A stretch of DNA of 64,000 nt from NCBI RefSeq assembly GCF_000287055.2, contig NZ_AJYQ02000137.1, forward strand, positions 184,490-248,489. Reading direction: 5' to 3'. Under the pieces are notes generated by a model, which ran no database searches, was not told where the DNA came from, and saw only the letters and a list, made by a program, of their open reading frames with translations. Made by a program: the position numbers and the translations under genes. This document shows, in pieces, positions 49,810 through 58,517 of this stretch (its first letter is position 1; every line of letters begins with the position of its first letter). The stretch comes from Vibrio genomosp. F10 str. ZF-129 (GTDB taxonomy: Bacteria; Pseudomonadota; Gammaproteobacteria; Enterobacterales; Vibrionaceae).

Positions 49810-51258
49810 TTACACGTATGACTTAACTTCCCGCTGGTAGTGTTGATCGATCAGGTGAGCAAGTCGTTCAATCCCTTGTTTTTCGCTGGATGTTCCTTCT
49901 AAGTTTGCGTAGGTTAAGCGCAAGCAGTGACCAAACTTGTTATTGGTGCCGAAAGCGACACCCGGGTAAATCCCGATTTTCTCTTTTTTACACTCAAGAT
50001 AAAGTAGATGGCTATCAATATGTTCTGGCAGGGTTAACCACATGATAAATGATCCTGAAGCCTTGGTTAGGTGGTATCGCCCTTGCAATGATGGGTACTG
50101 ATTCAAGGCTTCCGTTAACCACTGATGTAGCTTTTTACCGTTGGACAAGTATACGCGCTTCATTTTATTAATATGAGAGCGATACTTACCGGTGGTGAGG
50201 AACTCCGCGACGGCAGATTGCATCAAATTAAGGCTGCCCATGTTGTCGCTGATAAGAAGCCGTTCAATGTGTTTCTGGTATCGCCCCGATAAAATCCACC
50301 CAATTCGTAAGCGAGAATCGAGTGTTTTGGAAAGAGAGTTGATGTAGATAACGCGATCTTGGGTATCTAAAGACTTCAAGCTTGGTATGCTTTCATCCGA
50401 ACTTAACGCGCCAAACACATCATCTTCAATGATGGGAATACTCTTAGAGACGGCCAGCAAGCGTTGGCGCTTTTCTAAGGTCATTCGTGATCCAGTTGGA
50501 TTGGAAAAATTGGGCGTAACAATAATAGCTTTAATATCCCACTGGCTTATGGCTTTGTCTAATGCTTCAGGGCTGATCCCTGTAGCAAGGCAGCTTGGAA
50601 TTTCAACCACTTCTAATCCAAGAGATTCCATGAGTAACAAGTTACCAAAAAAGCAAGGAGACTCTACTGCTACGATGTCCCCTTTGCTGGTTAAGGCTCG
50701 AAGCGCCAGGCTAATTCCTTGCTGAGCACCGTGAGTGACGGCAATATCACCATAATGGGCAGTAATGCCAAGGTCATGACTTATTTTAAGAAGTTGTTTT
50801 ATCAGCAGGTTGTTGCCTGGAGGAATTTGGTATTGGCTGGGTAATTGGCTTTGTATTCTACTGTGTCGACCTATTTCTGCGTACAGGCTTTTAATCGCTG
50901 GGAATTTGATATTGGGATGGGCTGATCCGGCGGGAAGCCGCTCTTTCTCGCTAGAGTAGGTAAGAATGGATTTACAGATGGATAAGAGATCAACCTTACT
51001 GGGTGGGTGGTTTGAGGCGTTTAATTGGCTATCTGGCTGAGAGATCGCTTTGACACGGTAGCCAGACTTAGCAACCGAATAAATAAGACCTACCGCTTCA
51101 AGTTCTTGATAAGCGCGAATCACCGTATTTTTGCTGACGTTTTTGTCGGTACTCAGTTGTCTAATCGAAGGCAGTTTGTCTTCTGGTTGATAGACTCCTG
51201 CGGTAATGGCCTGCCGCAAATACCGCTCAATTCGATCATACTTGTTCATTGTGTCCAT
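49810..51258 (-). CDS. MocR/PdxR-type regulator (GntR helix fused to aminotransferase fold)
   Basis: The 482-residue protein has an N-terminal GntR winged helix (YDRIERYLRQAITAGVYQPEDKLPSIRQLSTDKNVSKNTVIRAYQELE) and an aminotransferase-like domain with IVTPNFSNPTGSRM and the PLP Lys in YINSLSKTLDSRLRIGW. MocR proteins sense PLP or amino-compound adducts. It is divergent from an EamA-type exporter across about 100 bases and very likely regulates it. Start at 51258, or three codons later. Confidence 0.9.
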   Translation of the reverse strand: MDTMNKYDRIERYLRQAITAGVYQPEDKLPSIRQLSTDKNVSKNTVIRAYQELEAVGLIYSVAKSGYRVKAISQPDSQLNASNHPPSKVDLLSICKSILTYSSEKERLPAGSAHPNIKFPAIKSLYAEIGRHSRIQSQLPSQYQIPPGNNLLIKQLLKISHDLGITAHYGDIAVTHGAQQGISLALRALTSKGDIVAVESPCFFGNLLLMESLGLEVVEIPSCLATGISPEALDKAISQWDIKAIIVTPNFSNPTGSRMTLEKRQRLLAVSKSIPIIEDDVFGALSSDESIPSLKSLDTQDRVIYINSLSKTLDSRLRIGWILSGRYQKHIERLLISDNMGSLNLMQSAVAEFLTTGKYRSHINKMKRVYLSNGKKLHQWLTEALNQYPSLQGRYHLTKASGSFIMWLTLPEHIDSHLLYLECKKEKIGIYPGVAFGTNNKFGHCLRLTYANLEGTSSEKQGIERLAHLIDQHYQREVKSYV

Positions 51259-51355
51259 TCTGTACCCATAAAAACCGTCCTGTTTGTGCCTTTTTTACAT
51301 TGCTGTACCTAATTAAAGTAACAGCATTGTTAACACTTTGGCTAGTGGGTTTTTT

Positions 51356-52258
51356 ATGTTGATACGGATGATCCCTTTTGTATTTGTAATGTTGTGGGCC
51401 TCGGGTTTTGTAGGTGCCCGTTTTGGGTTGCAATACGCCGAGCCTGCGACCTTGCTTTCTATCCGTATGGTTGCCAATGTGGTCTTGTTTTTGTTGTTGA
51501 TTGCGGTACTCAAACGTTCGATTCCTAAAGGACGAGCCTTGATCCACTGCTTAGTCGTCGGTATTTTGATCCATGGTTTCTATCTTGGTGGCGTTTTTAT
51601 GGCTATTTCCTTAGGTATGCCAGCGGCGCTAAGTTCTCTGCTTGTGGGGATTCAGCCCATTCTAACCGCCGTACTGCTGCTGACGTGGGGGAGTGAAAAG
51701 TTTACCTTGTCTCAATGGTTAGGGTTGGGACTGGGCTTCATCGGTATAAGCTTAGTTCTCGTTGGCAATATAGAATGGCAGTCAAAGCAGTATCAATGGC
51801 TAGCTATCTCGATTACCTTATGTTCACTGTTTGGTATGACGTTAGGTACCTTGTATCAAAAGAAATTCTGCCAGAAAGTAGATATGGTTGGCGCGGCTAT
51901 GCTCCAGTATGTGGCTGCCGCTGGACTGTTTATTCCTTATGCGTTTATGTTTGAAACTAGGCAAGTAGAATGGACTTCGGAGTTTATTCTTACCTTACTA
52001 TGGCTAGTGGTGGTGTTGTCGTGTTTCGCGGTGCTGCTGCTACTGTATATGGTGAAGAATGGCGCGGCTTCTAGTGTTGCCTCGGTGTTTTATTTGGTGC
52101 CACCTACCACAGCGCTACAAGCGTGGCTGATGTTTGGCGAATCCTTTGATTGGCTTGGTGGTATGGGTTTTGTTTTTGCCAGTGTTGCTGTGTATCTTGT
52201 GGTCAAAAAACCGACATTAGCATGGCGCCGATCAAAGAGAGCGGTTGTCTCGACTTAA
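51356..52258 (+). CDS. EamA/DMT-family inner-membrane transporter
   Basis: The protein has 300 residues from the ATG at 51356; a TTG at 51338 or ATG at 51368 are alternatives. It has ten hydrophobic helices in two EamA repeats. The first starts FVFVMLWASGFVGARFGLQYAEPATLLSIRM, and the second has MLQYVAAAGLFIPYAFM and SSVASVFYLVPPTTALQAWLMFGE. Such carriers export amino acids or metabolites. Pairing with a MocR regulator points to an amino-acid or vitamin-B6-linked solute. Confidence 0.88.
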   Translation: MLIRMIPFVFVMLWASGFVGARFGLQYAEPATLLSIRMVANVVLFLLLIAVLKRSIPKGRALIHCLVVGILIHGFYLGGVFMAISLGMPAALSSLLVGIQPILTAVLLLTWGSEKFTLSQWLGLGLGFIGISLVLVGNIEWQSKQYQWLAISITLCSLFGMTLGTLYQKKFCQKVDMVGAAMLQYVAAAGLFIPYAFMFETRQVEWTSEFILTLLWLVVVLSCFAVLLLLYMVKNGAASSVASVFYLVPPTTALQAWLMFGESFDWLGGMGFVFASVAVYLVVKKPTLAWRRSKRAVVST

Positions 52259-52386
52259 GTATGAGCAGTCCTATGTATGAACGCTCAGACTTCAGATGGT
52301 CACGGGAACACAAGCCGCGTAAACCCGTGGAGTCTCTTTAAAACTCGAAGAACTCCACGTCAAATTAATCGGTTTGATTGTACGGG

Positions 52387-53217
52387 CTAAGCCGCCGTTA
52401 ATTGGGTCGCTAACTCTCGGCCATTACCCCTAAAATTATCGATGGTTGCTGAGAATTCTGAAGAAATATGGAGTAGCCTCGCGTCGGGATGTTCAGCGAT
52501 GTAGAGAACTTTTTGCTGATCATCAGCCAGTGCATCCCAGTCGTCATTAATCGCGTGAGCAAAGTGCAACAATACCGCCAATTTTGGAGACAATTCCGCT
52601 TCTCTTGGATCATTGTAGTGCTTTATCGCGTCAACCATGTGATCGGGGAACTTCCACGTTTTCGCGAGTTTTGCCCCAAGTGAGGGCGCAGAGATATCCA
52701 GCACTTGTTCTTGAGCATCGATAGGGTTTATTCCGGAATCGATGAGCGCTTGAATTTTTAGTGCTTCTTCTGGCACTAAGGTATGAATCATTAACTCACC
52801 AATGTTATGCAAAATACCCGCAGTAAAAACCTCGTTACCATCCATTCCTATTTCTTTAGCGAGTTTGCTTGAAATGACAGAGACCTCAAAGGTATTGGTC
52901 CAGTATTTATCCATGTCTAGGGTCTTAATGCTTGGAAACGCACTGGATAGAACCGAGGCCACGACTAAGGTTCGTACTGCGCCGGTACCGACTCTCAGCA
53001 ATGCTTCATTAACCGATGAAACGGTTTTACTGCCGCCAAAGTGGGCGGAATTGGCCATGCGGAGTAACCTTGCACTGAGTATTTGATCGACCGATATTTT
53101 CCTCGACAGCTCGCCAAAATCAACATCGTCTTGGTTAACCATATCGAGAAGCTCTTGCAATACTGCCTGTATTCTAGGCAGCTCATTTAATCGTGAAATT
53201 AGTGCCGACTGATTCAT
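52387..53217 (-). CDS. HDOD-domain signalling protein
   Basis: The 276-residue protein fills the HDOD family pattern: LPRIQAVLQELLDMVNQDDVDFGELSRKISVDQILSARLLRMANSAHFG, then ALLRVGTGAVRTLVVASVL and FTAGILHNIGELMIH, SAPSLGAKLAKTWKFPDHMVDAIKHYNDP. It lacks the complete HD metal pair and is therefore a non-hydrolytic relative of HD-GYP domains. It often works downstream of two-component or chemotaxis signals. AAGGAGATC-type ribosome site. No partner domain is fused. Confidence 0.9.
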   Translation of the reverse strand: MNQSALISRLNELPRIQAVLQELLDMVNQDDVDFGELSRKISVDQILSARLLRMANSAHFGGSKTVSSVNEALLRVGTGAVRTLVVASVLSSAFPSIKTLDMDKYWTNTFEVSVISSKLAKEIGMDGNEVFTAGILHNIGELMIHTLVPEEALKIQALIDSGINPIDAQEQVLDISAPSLGAKLAKTWKFPDHMVDAIKHYNDPREAELSPKLAVLLHFAHAINDDWDALADDQQKVLYIAEHPDARLLHISSEFSATIDNFRGNGRELATQLTAA

Positions 53218-53384
53218 GAAGATCTCCTTTCTTGTGAGTACAATGACTATAGTTCAGTAATCTAATTTTTGGCAAAGTTGTCTAGGCACACGAGAATGTT
53301 TAGCAAAGATTAATGAGGGTGAAAGAGATTATTCGCCCGCTTAGTTTCTTGTTATGATGTTGTTTTTATTGCTAGGAAGCTTTC

Positions 53385-54206
53385 ATGTCTGTTCACTCTT
53401 CGCGTTCAACCACTCCGATTGTTTTGACTATTGCTGGTTCAGATAGTGGTGGTGGTGCTGGGATTCAAGCCGATATTAAGTCAATTTCAGCGACAGGGGG
53501 TTATGCCTGCTCTGTGATCACCGCTATTACGGCTCAGAATACCTGCGGCGTGTCGGCCATTTTTCCCATCCCTTTAGAGCACGTAGAGAAGCAGTTAGAC
53601 GCTGTGTTTAGCGATCTTAAAATTGTGGCGGTGAAAATAGGAATGTTGGCTGATGCTGAAATCATTGCATTGGTGGCGAAAAAGCTTCGTCAATACAAGC
53701 CTCAATTTGTGGTGCTTGATCCTGTTATGGTTGCAACCAGCGGCGATCTGTTGCTTGAACCTGCTGCCATTGGCACCCTTAAAACGGAACTTCTTCCTTT
53801 AGCGGATATTGTCACGCCCAATCTTCCTGAAGGGGTGGCACTGACCGGATCATCGATACCGAAAGATCAGGCAGAAATGACAATATTGGTAAAACAGCTG
53901 ATGTCACTGGGTGCCAAAAGTATGTTGTTAAAAGGTGGGCATCTTGATCAAGACGCACAAAGTAATGATTTACTGATCATCGATGATGAACTTCAAGTGT
54001 TCACAACCCAGCGAGTCGCGACCAATAATACTCATGGCACGGGTTGTACGCTCTCTTCGGCAATTGCTTCTTATTTGGCCCAAGGCTATTCATTAGCAGA
54101 AGCGGTGGGTCAGGCCAAACAATATATTTTCGAGGCCATTGCTCATGCGGATAAGTTAGATATTGGTGCTGGGCATGGGCCAGTGCATCACTTTTATGCC
54201 ATTTAG
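53385..54206 (+). CDS. thiD: Hydroxymethylpyrimidine/phosphomethylpyrimidine kinase
   Basis: The 273-residue ribokinase-fold enzyme is the usual length. It has VLTIAGSDSGGGAGIQADIKSISATGGYACSVITAITAQNT at the start, KIGMLADAEI, VLDPVMVATSGDLLL, PNLPEGVALTG and the catalytic anion hole NNTHGTGCTLSSAIAS. It phosphorylates HMP twice in thiamine synthesis. It stands alone here, with no thiamine riboswitch recognisable in the 167-base gap before it. Confidence 0.95.
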   Translation: MSVHSSRSTTPIVLTIAGSDSGGGAGIQADIKSISATGGYACSVITAITAQNTCGVSAIFPIPLEHVEKQLDAVFSDLKIVAVKIGMLADAEIIALVAKKLRQYKPQFVVLDPVMVATSGDLLLEPAAIGTLKTELLPLADIVTPNLPEGVALTGSSIPKDQAEMTILVKQLMSLGAKSMLLKGGHLDQDAQSNDLLIIDDELQVFTTQRVATNNTHGTGCTLSSAIASYLAQGYSLAEAVGQAKQYIFEAIAHADKLDIGAGHGPVHHFYAI

Positions 54207-54369
54207 TTTCGCTTAAAGGGGTTCTTTTGTTTCTTGATATTAACAAGCTATCGATAGTGGGTGATCGATAGCGGGTGATTTTTCATCAATCTGACATTCA
54301 GCTGATACTTTCTAAACACGTTATCCGTTAATATTGCGCTACTTTTGAGACTGCCGTTAAGAAAATACA

Positions 54370-55119
54370 TTGAAGAGCCTATTTGATAGTAAAATCAGGG
54401 GTTTGATCCTTCTGGGGCTTATGCTGTTAGTGTTAGTCCCTATCTCACTGTTGACCGATAATATCGACTTAACATCATCGGTTTCACCGGGTTTTGGTGG
54501 TTCCATTGCGTTAGCCACGGATTCTGCTGGAAGTCGAGGGTTTCTCATTACTTTAACTGTTTTCTGCTTCGCAGTATTGATGCTGAAATTACCTAAGAAA
54601 ACACTGATTGCACAGATGATGGTACTCACGGTTCTTCTTTTGGTTGGGTTTGTAAGTAAGACCAGCCTAAAGCTGATGACGGAAAGCCCTCGCCCTTATA
54701 CTGAGCTACTTGCAAAAGAGTTACTGATTCCAAAGCCTTCTCATTTCTACAAGTTGGATTCTGAGAAGCAAATGCAATTGATCGATAGTGTTTCTGAGGA
54801 AGTTAGCCCTTGGCGTGTCTACCACTGGCAAGGTGAGACAGACTATTCATTCCCATCGGGGCATACGATTTTTGCTGCTATCTGTGTTGCTTTTTTTGGT
54901 GGGCTATTCTGGAAACACAAACGATACTCTTGGGCGATTGGAGTGTTAGCGTGGGCTTCAGCGGTCGCCTATAGTCGGTTATGGTTAGGAATGCATCGGC
55001 CTATTGATCTTGTTGGGTCCACACTATTTATTGCTGCGGTTTATGCGGTTATGCCGAGTTTCGATACAATAGCTAACCGGCTGTATTTGCGGTTGCCTAA
55101 AGCGATTCAACATATGTAA
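54370..55119 (+). CDS. PAP2-family membrane phosphatase (PgpB-like)
   Basis: The 249-residue inner-membrane protein has all three acid-phosphatase motifs: KLMTESPRPY (K-x6-RP), YSFPSGHTIFA (PSGH) and SRLWLGMHRPIDLVGS (SR-x5-H-x3-D). About six membrane helices. Layout and length match PgpB, which dephosphorylates phosphatidylglycerol phosphate and undecaprenyl pyrophosphate. The start codon is a TTG at 54370 with weak upstream signal. Confidence 0.88.
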   Translation: MKSLFDSKIRGLILLGLMLLVLVPISLLTDNIDLTSSVSPGFGGSIALATDSAGSRGFLITLTVFCFAVLMLKLPKKTLIAQMMVLTVLLLVGFVSKTSLKLMTESPRPYTELLAKELLIPKPSHFYKLDSEKQMQLIDSVSEEVSPWRVYHWQGETDYSFPSGHTIFAAICVAFFGGLFWKHKRYSWAIGVLAWASAVAYSRLWLGMHRPIDLVGSTLFIAAVYAVMPSFDTIANRLYLRLPKAIQHM

Positions 55120-55121
55120 AT

Positions 55122-55150
55122 AAAAACACCAGCCAAGCGCTGGTGTTTTT
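55122..55150. terminator. Bidirectional terminator between the PAP2 and chemoreceptor genes
   Basis: AAAAACACCAGC (55122-55133) pairs perfectly with GCTGGTGTTTTT (55139-55150). Confidence 0.9.
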
Positions 55151-55178
55151 ATTTAGGTAACGTATGGGGTGAACTAGA

Positions 55179-56840
55179 CTAAACCGTAAAGCGCCCAACC
55201 AGATCATACAGCTCTTTCGCCCGCCCATTCAGCTGTTGGCTACCGGAACGGTTTTGATTCGCCAGCCCAGCCGATTGGCTACTTTGATCTGAAATAACCA
55301 CAATGCGCTGTGATATTTCTTGTCCAACAATGCTTTGCTCTTCTGTTGCGGTCGCGATGAGTGAATTCATATCCATGATGGTCACAATAGACTCTTGAAT
55401 TTTCACTAAGGCTTGCGCAGCTTCATTCGCTTCTTTGACAGTACTATCGCCACGCGCTTGGCTTGAATCCATTGCTTTAACCGCATCATCGGAAGCGGAT
55501 TTCAATTGCTCTATCATAGAGTGAATCTCGCCGGTACTCTCTTGTGTTCGACTGGCGAGTTTACGGACTTCATCAGCCACGACAGCAAAGCCTCGGCCTT
55601 GTTCACCTGCACGAGCCGCCTCGATCGCTGCGTTAAGCGCTAATAAGTTCGTCTGCTCTGCGATATCTTGGATAACTTCGAGAGAAGAAGAGATGTTCTT
55701 AACATCACTTTCTAGTCGTGAGATAACATCACTGGCTTGCGACACTTCGAGCGCCAACTCTCTCACCGAATTTGCCGCGGAGTTAACAATTTGTTGAGCA
55801 TCTTTGGCGTGGCTTTCCGCTTCGTTTGCGGATTCGGCGGCATGGCTAGCGTTGTTTGAAATCTCGCCGGCGGTCGTGGTCATCTCTGTCATTGCCGTGG
55901 CCACCTGTTCGGTCTCTTCACGCTGCCCTGAGGCAAGTTCATCAACTTGTGCTGCTCGGCTGGACATATCATCGGTTTCACTGACAACCTGCTGCCCTAC
56001 ATCACTCACATTACGAATGATATTTTGTAAGCTCTCAACAAAGCGATTGAAATTAGCACTGAGATCGGCGAATTCAGGTATTTTGAAGGTTTCCATGCGA
56101 GCGGTCAGATCCGCATTACCACTGGCAAAGGATTTGATGGATTTATCTAAAACATCAATAGGATGCAAAATACTGCGGGTGACGAATATGGCAAACGCAG
56201 CAACAAAGGCGGCGATCACAACACAGAAAAAGACGATCGCTTCAAGGGTTTCATTGAGTGCATTATGAGCGGACTCTTGCATTTCAACAATCACTGCATC
56301 AATATCATCGGTATAAAAACCAGTCCCGATGACTAAGTCCCACTCCGCAATGAACATTGAATAGCTAAGTTTTGGCAGTGCCACGGTTCCACCCGGTTTC
56401 GGGAAGTAGTAGGTGGTGAACTCTCCGGTTTTTGAGTTTTTAATCAGGTCTTGAATTAGGTAATTACCTTGCTGGTCCTGCAAGTTAAAAAAGTTATCAC
56501 CAATGCCCTTGGTTCCTTTACCCACCACGATTCGCACCCCTTTTGAATCGTAGCCAAAGACATAACCCGATTCGCCATACTCGAGCGATTGCAGTGTTGG
56601 CAAGGCTTCTTCTAAGGTTGCGCCGCGTTGTAAAAATGGATCGATAGAGGATTTAGCCAGTTCTAGATAGCTATGTAATTCGGCTTGTTTCATTTTCATC
56701 ATATTCGAGCGAGTCAGTTCGATTTGTTGCTGATTGAACCCCGTGGTTTTTAAATAGGTAAACCACATCATACCAATGGCGATAATCAGTAATGGCACAA
56801 TGGATAAGATGTAGAGTCGATTGCGAATGGATAAATTCAT
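55179..56840 (-). CDS. Methyl-accepting chemotaxis protein with periplasmic single-Cache domain
   Basis: The 553-residue protein has one membrane segment at about 8-28, a periplasmic Cache domain with GYVFGYDSKGVRIVVG, IGDNFFNLQDQQGNYLI and WDLVIGTGFYTDDI, a second membrane segment (AIVFFCVVIAAFVAAFAIFV, about 200-222), a HAMP linker and the signalling tip IAEQTNLLALNAAIEAARAGEQGRGFAVVADEVRKLA. The C-terminus lacks a CheR-binding pentapeptide. Ligand unknown; related Cache domains sense small organic acids or amines. Monocistronic. Confidence 0.93.
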   Translation of the reverse strand: MNLSIRNRLYILSIVPLLIIAIGMMWFTYLKTTGFNQQQIELTRSNMMKMKQAELHSYLELAKSSIDPFLQRGATLEEALPTLQSLEYGESGYVFGYDSKGVRIVVGKGTKGIGDNFFNLQDQQGNYLIQDLIKNSKTGEFTTYYFPKPGGTVALPKLSYSMFIAEWDLVIGTGFYTDDIDAVIVEMQESAHNALNETLEAIVFFCVVIAAFVAAFAIFVTRSILHPIDVLDKSIKSFASGNADLTARMETFKIPEFADLSANFNRFVESLQNIIRNVSDVGQQVVSETDDMSSRAAQVDELASGQREETEQVATAMTEMTTTAGEISNNASHAAESANEAESHAKDAQQIVNSAANSVRELALEVSQASDVISRLESDVKNISSSLEVIQDIAEQTNLLALNAAIEAARAGEQGRGFAVVADEVRKLASRTQESTGEIHSMIEQLKSASDDAVKAMDSSQARGDSTVKEANEAAQALVKIQESIVTIMDMNSLIATATEEQSIVGQEISQRIVVISDQSSQSAGLANQNRSGSQQLNGRAKELYDLVGRFTV

Positions 56841-57014
56841 AGTTACTTCCTTGGACGTACGCTGAGGTTTGCTCCCCAGTCGAAATAATTGTTAATTCTT
56901 GTCCTTTTAGATTAGATAAAGTTGACGCTGTTGGGCAAAAATCGTTCGGTTATTGGTCTCTGTATCACAGAGAAGTTGTTTTCTTGCTCTCATTACATAG
57001 AAAAGTGAGTAATT

Positions 57015-57809
57015 TCAGTCAGTCACGGATTTTGAATTTTGTCTATCCTGACCTAGATAGGAGTGCCAGTTTTGGGAGAGGTTGTGATATTCAAATTCGC
57101 AAAACTCTTGGCGCTCGGATAGGTAATCCGGTTCAACTTCATTAAGTAGATTCTGATGGGTTTTAGGGTCACTGCCGTAGACTAAGCATAAGGTGGAAAA
57201 ATAGCGCTGAAGGTCAAAGCTATGTTCATCAATGTATTCACCAAAATCGTAGTAGTCGGGCCTATCGTCAGATTCAAATGCGAACATATCAGCTGCGCTA
57301 ATAGCAACATCGGCACCGTTATCAATGTATTCAATCAACATAATCGTGGCAAAGTTATCAACCGCATCTTCTTCTTTGCCCAATATTGGAATTTTCTGGT
57401 CATGGATATAAGCGTGTCCGGCTTCATGAAGTAGAGTATGAAATAAGGTATCTATCGCGCCCTGTTGGGCAGGTTTGTTAAAACGTTTCTGGTAGTCATT
57501 CTTGGTAAAGTACTGCAGGGATTGTTGATAAAACGGATAAGGGATGGATACCTGATGAAGCTCTGGATCGTATAGTGGGCCATCTTCACTGCCGTATTGA
57601 ATTACTAGGGGTTTATTGAAAGGGAAATGGGAGTGTGCAAGCTCAGAGACGAGCTCGTTAATTCCGCTTTCTTTGATGGCTTGCTGTGTGTGCTTGTCTT
57701 GATCTGTGGCGGGGGTTAGATAGTCGATGGTGATGGAATCTTTTGCGGCTAAAGGGGTGGACACCATTAGCAGTGCGGCTGCTAATACTGAGAGAATTCG
57801 GTCATGCAT
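57015..57809 (-). CDS. DUF4344 secreted metallopeptidase-like protein
   Basis: The 264-residue precursor has a signal peptide (VLAAALLMVSTPLAAKDS). The zinc signature is HTLLHEAGHAYIH (HExxH), with a downstream acidic ligand candidate in GKEEDAVDNFATIMLIE. The remaining sequence is rich in Asp/Tyr and ends with two Cys-containing segments. This matches the DUF4344 family of putative metallopeptidases. Substrate unknown. Confidence 0.85.
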   Translation of the reverse strand: MHDRILSVLAAALLMVSTPLAAKDSITIDYLTPATDQDKHTQQAIKESGINELVSELAHSHFPFNKPLVIQYGSEDGPLYDPELHQVSIPYPFYQQSLQYFTKNDYQKRFNKPAQQGAIDTLFHTLLHEAGHAYIHDQKIPILGKEEDAVDNFATIMLIEYIDNGADVAISAADMFAFESDDRPDYYDFGEYIDEHSFDLQRYFSTLCLVYGSDPKTHQNLLNEVEPDYLSERQEFCEFEYHNLSQNWHSYLGQDRQNSKSVTD

Positions 57810-58059
57810 GGTCTATCATCCTTGTTATGAATGCGGTTTAGTCAGTTTAGTGGATTCTGCTTAATTAATTCAGCTTATTTATTCTGTTTATGGGGTAGGG
57901 GCTGTTTCAACCATTCTATGCCTGTATCCGTTTATGGTTGGAAATTTACCGTCAAGAAGAAAGAGAATAGTGATGGAAAAACCATAGAATAACGATCTAT
58001 GGGTTGGTAGTAGAATGTGATATACTCCGCGCCCAAAGTTCATCCAAGAGTCATGAGTC

Positions 58060-58416
58060 ATGAGTTCAAAAAAAGAAGTACAGCAATTAAATCACCGCCT
58101 AGATAAGTGTAAGTTTAAGTTAGATGCGGCGAAATCTCGTGGCGATCAGGCTATGATCTCAAAATTTACGGATGAAATTGAGAAAATTAACAAAAAGATC
58201 GCCCAACTCAAACACAAGCAAGATTACGATCTTAACAAAGAGCGTAAAGACCTATCCGATATGCCGTTCTCTCGTGAAATTACCAAAGCTGAACAGGCGG
58301 ATATGGGCAAGTTGAAAAAATCCGTAAAAGGGTTAGTGATTGTTCACCCAATGACGAAGCTGGGTAAGGCATTACGTTGTGATGTGATGACAGGTTTTGC
58401 ACCTAAGAAATTCTAG
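58060..58416 (+). CDS. yibL: YibL-family ribosome-associated protein
   Basis: The 118-residue, highly basic and helical protein has the family features EVQQLNHRLDKCKFKLDAAKSRGD, FTDEIEKINKKIAQLKHKQ, LSDMPFSREITKAEQADMGKLKKSVKGLVIVHPMTKLGKA. YibL co-sediments with ribosomes in E. coli; its exact role is not known. A GAGT-containing leader and a strong terminator frame a single-gene unit. Confidence 0.93.
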   Translation: MSSKKEVQQLNHRLDKCKFKLDAAKSRGDQAMISKFTDEIEKINKKIAQLKHKQDYDLNKERKDLSDMPFSREITKAEQADMGKLKKSVKGLVIVHPMTKLGKALRCDVMTGFAPKKF

Positions 58417-58454
58417 TCGCATGTGATGTTTATTGTTTACAAAGATCAATGCAG

Positions 58455-58491
58455 AAACGCCCCAACAAGGATAACTTGTTGGGGCGTTTTT
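58455..58491 (+). terminator. Terminator after yibL
   Basis: AAACGCCCCAACAAG (58455-58469) pairs perfectly with CTTGTTGGGGCGTTT (58475-58489), followed by a T tract. It probably also ends malT transcription from the other side. Confidence 0.93.
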
Positions 58492-58517
58492 TTGGTGTAT
58501 CTACAAGAAGGGCGAAT

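Noticed and set aside
53218..53384. Thiamine riboswitch before thiD
   Set aside because: The gap contains none of the conserved TPP-aptamer blocks.
55804..56268. 154-codon frame opposite the chemoreceptor gene
   Set aside because: Antisense shadow of the repetitive helical signalling domain; no independent support.
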